Part shown: in pieces, positions 6,128 to 11,086 of the stretch
How positions within the stretch are numbered: the first letter of the stretch is position 1
Layout of the letters: every line of letters starts with the position of its first letter
Origin: a bacterium
Lineage (GTDB): Bacteria; Bdellovibrionota_C; UBA2361; OMII01
DNA: 11,086 bases
NCBI GenBank assembly: GCA_017853915.1
Contig: JAFMIS010000041.1
Location: forward strand, 1-11,086
Reading direction: 5' to 3'
The notes under the pieces: model-generated
What the model was told of the DNA's origin: nothing
Seen by the model: the letters and a program-made list of their open reading frames with translations, nothing else
The model's database searches: none
Made by a program: the position numbers and the translations under genes

Positions 6128-7531
6128 TTATTTCAAGCCGGCGAGGGCGGATGTCAGCGAAGATTGCTGACTCTGAAGCTTACTCATCAAGGACTCGAGT
6201 CGGGCATACCGAGCCTTCATATTTTCTGCCTGTTGCGCGATCTGCTTCTCGGCATCAGCGATACGCTGGTTAAGATCGGTAATAGTGGTTTTGTTCGCAT
6301 CGATGGTTACCCCGAGTAGTCCGTTGAAGCGGGTGTATTGATCGATGGTGCCACCAGTTGTAGCGGTCGTATCAGCTAACGAGTTTAGGAGCGCTCCCAC
6401 ACTCGAGGGCTCTTTTGAGATCGCCTCCTGTAACTTGGTGGAATCAAATTTGAGCGTTCCATCTCGCTCGGTCGTGATTCCCATATCAGCGAGAATAGCC
6501 ACGGCCGTTCCACCAGTGGCGGTCGCGCTGGCAAAGGCGTTGCGTAGGTTCAATAAAAGATTATCGTCAATGCGAGTAGTTGCGAGTGGGCCAAAGGTAT
6601 TTGTAACTTCCTTTGCTGTCTCATCTCTCGTGATTTTGTTGTTTTCTGCGAGGAAGGAAACAAGCTCATTAAAGGAATCGACCATGTCTTGAACTTTGGT
6701 CGTTGTTGACGAAACGTCCTCGGAGACCTTTACTGTCGCGCTTCCAAGAGCGCTTAGGTTTAAGGTAACCCCAGGGATGATGTCAGCGATGCTATTGGTA
6801 GATCGAGTAATCGTTCCGATCCCCGAAACTGTAACCGAAGCATCTGCCGCGGCAGACTCTGAATACGAAGAGAGCGCGCCCAGGCTCGCCCCGAGCGCTG
6901 TGCGAGCTATCGTTCCCTTTTCGGTGCCCTCATACAAAGAAGAGATCACGACTTTGTAAGCCGGGCTGCCTGTGGTGCCGGTATTCACGAGAGAGGCTCG
7001 TGCCTTGGTGCTCTGGCCGTTAAACGCATCAACAAAGTTTTGAATCGTAAAATTTCCGTCTGTGGCCTCGACACTGACGGTCTCCATCTCAGCCCCAGTT
7101 CCGATAGTGAATGTTACAGTCCTATCTCCTGCGGGATCGCCACCATTAAGACCGGCCTGCAACGCTGTCTCCGGGGAAGCATAGGTCTGATCGAAGCTGT
7201 AGGTGTGATTGCTCGCCAAGTTGTTGACTGTAACAGAGTAACTTGAGTTTGAAGCGGCGCTGGTCGCTATGGCTGAAACTACAGACTCCTTACTACTAAA
7301 CCCAGTCTTGCTGACGCCTCCACCGGCGAGAGTTGTAAAGGCTCGTAGATTGGAGCGAAGCGTTTCCAGCTTTTTGGACACCTCCTCAATCGCGCTGTTG
7401 GTGGCCTCGAGGTCTGTGACTCGCTTCTGATCCGGCTGCACGCGGGTAGCTCGGCTCGCGGCAGTCGTCGCGTCGATAAGCGCCTGTGTATCCAGTCCCG
7501 AGGCTAAACCTGAAAAGGTAACGCCAGCCAT
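6128..7531 (-). CDS. fliD: Flagellar hook-associated protein 2 (filament cap)
   Basis: FliD caps the growing flagellar filament and folds flagellin subunits as they emerge. The 467-residue product has the family's two diagnostic ends. The N-terminus is GVTFSGLASGLDTQALID followed by a coiled-coil region (FliD_N). The C-terminal helical region has MVDSFNELVSFLAENNKITRD at about 280. It ends in a coiled coil, LNQRIADAEKQIAQQAENMK, and then MSKLQSQQSSLTSALAGL (FliD_C). The middle is Ser/Thr/Ala/Gly-rich and poorly conserved, as expected for the outward-facing domains. There is no signal peptide, consistent with export by the flagellar type III system. ATG 7531 has a Shine-Dalgarno AGGA seven bases upstream. 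Its usual partners fliS, flaG and flagellin genes are absent from this window. Confidence 0.95.
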   Translation of the reverse strand: MAGVTFSGLASGLDTQALIDATTAASRATRVQPDQKRVTDLEATNSAIEEVSKKLETLRSNLRAFTTLAGGGVSKTGFSSKESVVSAIATSAASNSSYSVTVNNLASNHTYSFDQTYASPETALQAGLNGGDPAGDRTVTFTIGTGAEMETVSVEATDGNFTIQNFVDAFNGQSTKARASLVNTGTTGSPAYKVVISSLYEGTEKGTIARTALGASLGALSSYSESAAADASVTVSGIGTITRSTNSIADIIPGVTLNLSALGSATVKVSEDVSSTTTKVQDMVDSFNELVSFLAENNKITRDETAKEVTNTFGPLATTRIDDNLLLNLRNAFASATATGGTAVAILADMGITTERDGTLKFDSTKLQEAISKEPSSVGALLNSLADTTATTGGTIDQYTRFNGLLGVTIDANKTTITDLNQRIADAEKQIAQQAENMKARYARLESLMSKLQSQQSSLTSALAGLK

Positions 7532-7566
7532 GAATCAATCCTGTAGTACGTGTGAGGCATCAGGCA

Positions 7567-7593
7567 TTATCGCCTGTGCTATACTCGCGAATA
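7567..7593 (-). promoter_or_regulatory. Possible sigma-28-like promoter upstream of fliD
   Basis: On the minus strand GGCGATAA (complement of 7567-7574) matches seven of eight bases of the flagellar sigma-28 -10 consensus GCCGATAA. It lies 35 bases before the fliD ATG. The expected -35 position, 11 bases further up, reads TATTCGCG, a poor match to TAAAGTTT. The same bases contain GATAAT, which could serve as a sigma-70 -10 instead. A small inverted repeat, CAGGC-N6-GCCTG (7561-7576), overlaps the site. Confidence 0.3.
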
Positions 7594-7619
7594 GGCAAAA
7601 AATGCCGGGTAGGAGATCC

Positions 7620-8855
7620 CTATCTGGCTGTTCTACCTTTACGCGCAGACCGGGTGGGATACTTTTTACCCTTTCTCTTCCGGCCCTGCCTCTCTGTGAT
7701 CCAATCAAGCAAGAATGGGTCCAGGGATAGCTCAGCGCGGCCAGCCACCAACTTTTTTTGGTTCATGAGGAACGTAAACAGCTCTGGATTACTCGTCCAG
7801 AATCCGGGACAGACCTCGCCCTTAAACCGCACTGGCTCTCCTCCAAGAGCACGAATGGACACGGTGGCGAGCACCTCAAGCGCGGTTGAATCATCCTGCT
7901 CACAGCTTCGCAGCAGCGAGGCTATATCACGCGCGTGGACACCCGGACCCTGTAACGCCACGGTGATGGTACGCACGACCTCCGCGGGGATTGAGCTGAC
8001 AAGCGACTCTCGAATCTTCTTGAGGAGGTTGGGATGCATCTCCTCACCACACACAATAGAGATACATTCTTTCTGACTGAGAGCCTCCATGACAGCGCAG
8101 GCTATGGAATAGCCGCGAGCCGTCCTCGGAAGCTCGGAGCAACGATAGATAACTGCACAGAGAGCTTTCTCGCTTATAGTTAGATCTGATTTGACCTGTC
8201 GCCATTCCTCAGGCAGCTCGCGACGCGGCGTCACTAGGGGCGCTGACTGCGATATCTGAGAAGAGACTGATGTATTGAGTACCGAAACAACTCTATCGAG
8301 CGCCTGACACAAGAGATAAATACGGTTGTCGTTAACAGATCGCTTTTTAAACAGGACGGCGACATCCATGTTCGCGAGCTGCTCAATCCGTAGCGCCTCC
8401 TCAAACGGCGCGGGCGTCCACGCGGAGTCCCAGAACTCTCCAATAGCGCGTCGGCGCACATCGCCGTACCGTTCATGAGATGTAATCTGACTGAGGTGCT
8501 GGCGCAGAAGAAGTTCTAATTGAATACTTCCAATTTGAGGGTGTTGAACGCTCGCACTATCCTCCGCTTCGTGGCTAGTCGAGGGAGCTAGGATCTCCTC
8601 CTCGGCGGAGAGAGATCGTAACAACTCAATCAGACTATCGTGTTGCACAGGAGTGAGATGCAGCCGCGCGAGCGAATCAACTCCTCCGGCCACTAATTGC
8701 TCAAGGGTAAGCGCGCCAAGCTCGTCTGGAAAATGACACTCTTCGGGGACGATTCGCCCGAGTTGTAAGTTCTTCAAGACCATGTACCGTCGTGAACTTT
8801 TGAAGGCCTCGACGGCACCCCGTAATTCCTCTGATGTAAAAGCCTGTCTCGCCAT
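7620..8855 (-). CDS. Uncharacterised 411-residue protein upstream of fliD
   Basis: I do not recognise this family. The ATG at 8855 begins MARQAFTSEELRGAVEAF; a ribosome site is weak. There is no signal peptide or membrane segment, so it is probably cytoplasmic. Three parts can be seen. Residues 1-90 are helical and contain LTLEQLVAGGVDSLARL, which has a faint helix-hairpin-helix flavour. Residues 90-105 are an acidic Ser/Glu-rich linker. A long alpha-helical region with several Cys residues runs to about 380. The last 25 residues are very basic (QGRKRKGKKYPTRSARKGRT), suggesting contact with nucleic acid or an acidic surface. It is 88 bases before fliD on the same strand and may be co-transcribed. 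A flagellar role is only a guess from position. Confidence 0.8.
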   Translation of the reverse strand: MARQAFTSEELRGAVEAFKSSRRYMVLKNLQLGRIVPEECHFPDELGALTLEQLVAGGVDSLARLHLTPVQHDSLIELLRSLSAEEEILAPSTSHEAEDSASVQHPQIGSIQLELLLRQHLSQITSHERYGDVRRRAIGEFWDSAWTPAPFEEALRIEQLANMDVAVLFKKRSVNDNRIYLLCQALDRVVSVLNTSVSSQISQSAPLVTPRRELPEEWRQVKSDLTISEKALCAVIYRCSELPRTARGYSIACAVMEALSQKECISIVCGEEMHPNLLKKIRESLVSSIPAEVVRTITVALQGPGVHARDIASLLRSCEQDDSTALEVLATVSIRALGGEPVRFKGEVCPGFWTSNPELFTFLMNQKKLVAGRAELSLDPFLLDWITERQGRKRKGKKYPTRSARKGRTAR

Positions 8856-9062
8856 AACGATATGATCCGCTCACGCCAGCTATTCTCTGGGATAAGATGC
8901 TACCCCTCATTCCTCGGGTGACTAAAAAACCTCGCTTTTTATCTGATCCAAGCGTGAGCTCCAACTCACTGACCTCAATAGCAAATAGCCTTGAGATAGC
9001 AACTTCACCGCATTTTAGTTTGGTGCGTAATCATACAGGGTTTGGTATCATAGTTGGAGAAC
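8856..9062. promoter_or_regulatory. Divergent intergenic region with inverted GTGAG half-sites
   Basis: The 207 bases between two divergent genes hold an 8-base inverted pair, GCTCACGC (8869-8876) and GCGTGAGC (8952-8959). Each is preceded by TGATCC (8863-8868 and 8944-8949). A third half-site makes the palindrome GTGAG-N6-CTCAC (8954-8969). An AT-rich inverted repeat, TAAAAA/TTTTTA, lies at 8923-8941. No confident promoter was found for either gene. Short repeats of this size can occur by chance. Confidence 0.3.
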
Positions 9063-10985
9063 ATGATTTCTAAATCAGGTTCCCTCAACCCTGGAATACC
9101 GAAAACTCAGCAGACAAGCGGAGCAGAGACTCTGACGGCTGATTTTCAGCGGACCTCAATCGATACACTTGTCTCATCGGCCCCCCTGCCACCGACCTCA
9201 ATCACCATCGATGACAGCTCGACGGTTATCGTGCAGGTTCCTGGTGACATTTCAAACACTCTGAGCAGGCTTGAGCCCCCAGCCCAGCCCCGGTCCGTCA
9301 TCGCAGGCGATGCGGTTCGGGTGAACCCCTCCTCTCCTAAACCCTCTCCCAACACAATTATTGACGAACTCAACCGGGAGCTACCGATCGGAATTGAGTT
9401 GTATCGCTCCTACCACTATCAGGTGCCCCTTTCAAAGAAGTCTCGCTTGGATCTCATAGTCGCTAAGCTGTACTGTCCCGAAGAGCTTGAGTCAAAACTC
9501 TCTGAATGGCGCGCTCAGATGGAGGACCGTTTTGACACCGTAACGATCTTAGTGCGCAGGGTAACGGTTGATCAGAACATTCAGAGTCATTTGCGCAATC
9601 GATTTCGCGACTTCTCCCTTCTTACGGGCTCCGCTCGGCCCGTTCTCTCGGAGATGATTAATTCTCTGTGCGGCGAAAAGCCCTCAACATCTACCGTCGC
9701 GAGGGTCAGGAAACCTCGCAGAGAAGATCTCTCCACCATTCCTTTTGTGGCGATTGATCGTCCAGGCACGATGGATGTCGAAGATTTACTACACGCCGAA
9801 CGCAAGAAAAATGGTGAGGTCATTTGGCGCACGGCGTTCATAAACGCTACCGATTACGTCCAACCAGCAAGCCTACTCGACAAGTATGCCCTCAGGGTCG
9901 GAAGCACCCTCTATGGGAGGCATCAGACCATCTCAACCCTCGGCAAGGATCTCTCGCAAAATCTCGCCTCATTCAAGGAACATGCGCGTCGACCGGCCTG
10001 GGTTGTCGAGGGTCGCCTGACTCCCCACACAGTAGTGTCCAAGTCAGGGAGAGCACGCGTGGAGTATGCCCTGGCGTATAAGATTCGCTCCGCGTACGTG
10101 GTGAACCATCGAAATGTTGACCCATCCTTGCCGTTAGATTCATGTGTCGAACCTGAGATAAGCAAATCACTCTCGGCGCTTGCCGAGGTAGCGCGTATTC
10201 TCGATAAAAAGAGAACGATGCAACCATCTCTTCTTCGAGTTGAGAGTGAGGACGCGGCCACCAAGCTTGTGGCCGCTATCATGATTGAATCAAAACGAAT
10301 CCTCGCTCATTACCTTGGAGAGAGAAGCTCCGCGCCTACTATATACAAGGTTCATCACAAGCCCTCGTCTCAGGTCGTAGCGGATTTCGTGAAAAAGTTG
10401 GCGGATGTGGGCATTCCCGCGGAACCTTATGATTTTGAAACTCCCGCGGAGTTCGCCGGAATTCTCAGAAGCCTGGAGGGGCGCGGTTCACCAGAGGCTC
10501 AGTCGCTCCTGAACACCCTGATCGACACATACCTGCTGCGATCGCAGTATTCGACCAAGAATGAGGGACACTTCGGTCTGCGAGTTGACGGATACCTAGA
10601 GATAAAACCGCGTGACGCCTCTGGTCTCGCCAACCAATTTCAGCTAGCGGCGCTCCTAGAGCGAAGAAATCCCCTGCCAGAGCATGAGATGACCCGGCGC
10701 GCGAGCGTCCTCAATGAGAAGCGTTGGCGCCGAGACGAAATTCAGTACAAGCTACGATTCCTGGAGATGCTCCATGAAAAGCTTGAAGCGACTCGATCCG
10801 CGGTGTTTCTCGCTGCTGTCGCGCATGTCGGCGATCACGGACCATACGTACAGGTCGAGGGGTTTTCAAAATGGGGCAAGCTCGATGGTCCACACGAGGG
10901 CTTAGAAAAAGACGCTCCAGTAGCGGTGACGCTCAAAGGATTTGATCTCTCCTCAATGCGATTCGTTTTTCAGTTAGCTGAATAA
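9063..10985 (+). CDS. RNase II/R family (RNB) protein with altered active-site motifs
   Basis: An RNB-domain protein of 640 residues, close to the length of E. coli RNase II (644), a processive 3'-5' exoribonuclease. ATG 9063 is chosen, with GGAG three bases upstream; an in-frame TTG at 9054 is possible. Residues 1-100 are Pro/Ser/Thr-rich and look disordered. The RNB domain runs from about 225 (DLSTIPFVAIDRPGTMDVED) through KDLSQNLASF, ARILDKKR, IESKRILAHYL, IYKVHHKPSS and GHFGL (502-506). The last 60 residues resemble an S1/OB fold. Against E. coli RNase II, the metal-site aspartates D201, D207 and D210 are kept as Asp232, Asp238 and Asp241, but D209 is Glu240. The signature TSPIR(R/K)Y, containing catalytic R500, is replaced by KPRDASG (515-521), with Ala519 at the Arg position. 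It is probably a divergent paralogue with weak or no nuclease activity. No neighbouring gene suggests a pathway. Confidence 0.87.
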   Translation: MISKSGSLNPGIPKTQQTSGAETLTADFQRTSIDTLVSSAPLPPTSITIDDSSTVIVQVPGDISNTLSRLEPPAQPRSVIAGDAVRVNPSSPKPSPNTIIDELNRELPIGIELYRSYHYQVPLSKKSRLDLIVAKLYCPEELESKLSEWRAQMEDRFDTVTILVRRVTVDQNIQSHLRNRFRDFSLLTGSARPVLSEMINSLCGEKPSTSTVARVRKPRREDLSTIPFVAIDRPGTMDVEDLLHAERKKNGEVIWRTAFINATDYVQPASLLDKYALRVGSTLYGRHQTISTLGKDLSQNLASFKEHARRPAWVVEGRLTPHTVVSKSGRARVEYALAYKIRSAYVVNHRNVDPSLPLDSCVEPEISKSLSALAEVARILDKKRTMQPSLLRVESEDAATKLVAAIMIESKRILAHYLGERSSAPTIYKVHHKPSSQVVADFVKKLADVGIPAEPYDFETPAEFAGILRSLEGRGSPEAQSLLNTLIDTYLLRSQYSTKNEGHFGLRVDGYLEIKPRDASGLANQFQLAALLERRNPLPEHEMTRRASVLNEKRWRRDEIQYKLRFLEMLHEKLEATRSAVFLAAVAHVGDHGPYVQVEGFSKWGKLDGPHEGLEKDAPVAVTLKGFDLSSMRFVFQLAE

Positions 10986-11086
10986 TAGAGCAGTCGATCT
11001 GGCGCAGCCCCACTACCTCAAAGGAATCTACTTGTGTCTTAAATACACGAACCCATTGAGCTTACAGCCCATTTCTAGACACCGAA
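10986..11086. other. Right-edge sequence without a supported feature
   Basis: No terminator or promoter is evident after the RNB gene. On the minus strand a short open stretch ending in a TAG at 11028-11030 enters from the right edge. It could be the tail of a gene outside the window, but there is too little to support it. Confidence 0.2.

Noticed and set aside
7594..7606. Sigma-54 promoter (GG...GC) upstream of fliD
   Set aside because: GGCATTTTTTGCC on the minus strand has GG and GC separated by 8 bases, not the 10 required for -24/-12 elements.
7552..8076. Plus-strand open frame of 174 residues opposite the 411-residue gene
   Set aside because: Mostly antisense to the longer minus-strand gene, Ser/Arg-rich composition typical of a shadow frame, no motif.

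Overview
The window looks like a stretch of ordinary chromosome from a Gram-negative, flagellated bacterium. The evidence is a lipobox lipoprotein, a signal-peptide DUF3108 protein and a flagellar cap gene (fliD). The one tRNA has no genome-encoded CCA tail, which argues against enteric gammaproteobacteria. The gene mix (M43 protease, DUF3108, isolated fliD) would fit a delta-proteobacterial or Bdellovibrio/Oligoflexia-like lineage, but that placement is inference. There are no insertion sequences, phage genes or CRISPR arrays.

Layout, left to right. (1) The plus strand opens with a class I CPD photolyase gene cut by the window edge; its coding frame is open back to base 2. (2) A secreted M43/pappalysin-type zinc metalloprotease follows, tethered as a lipoprotein through a Gly/Ser-rich linker. 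(3) The convergent gap after it holds two diverged copies of a GC-rich palindromic intergenic repeat. (4) A minus-strand block carries, in transcription order, an uncharacterised gene, plsC (phospholipid synthesis), tRNA-Leu(CAA) with a clear promoter, and ribH (riboflavin synthesis). (5) Divergent from that block is a periplasmic DUF3108 protein. (6) It converges on fliD, which follows an unrecognised 411-residue protein on the minus strand. (7) The right end is a plus-strand RNase II/R-family (RNB) protein whose catalytic motifs are altered.

Most of these genes are housekeeping or cell-surface functions and do not form one pathway. The only likely operons are the uncharacterised gene with plsC (15 bases apart) and possibly the 411-residue gene with fliD (88 bases apart). 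Photolyase and ribH are loosely linked through flavin, since the photolyase cofactor FAD derives from riboflavin, but they are on opposite strands and not co-transcribed.

The best leads are the RNB protein with a substituted active site, the plsC-linked protein that looks like a metal-site-less relative of SpoT/MESH1 HD hydrolases, and the intergenic repeat pair. I do not see a clear novel multi-gene system.
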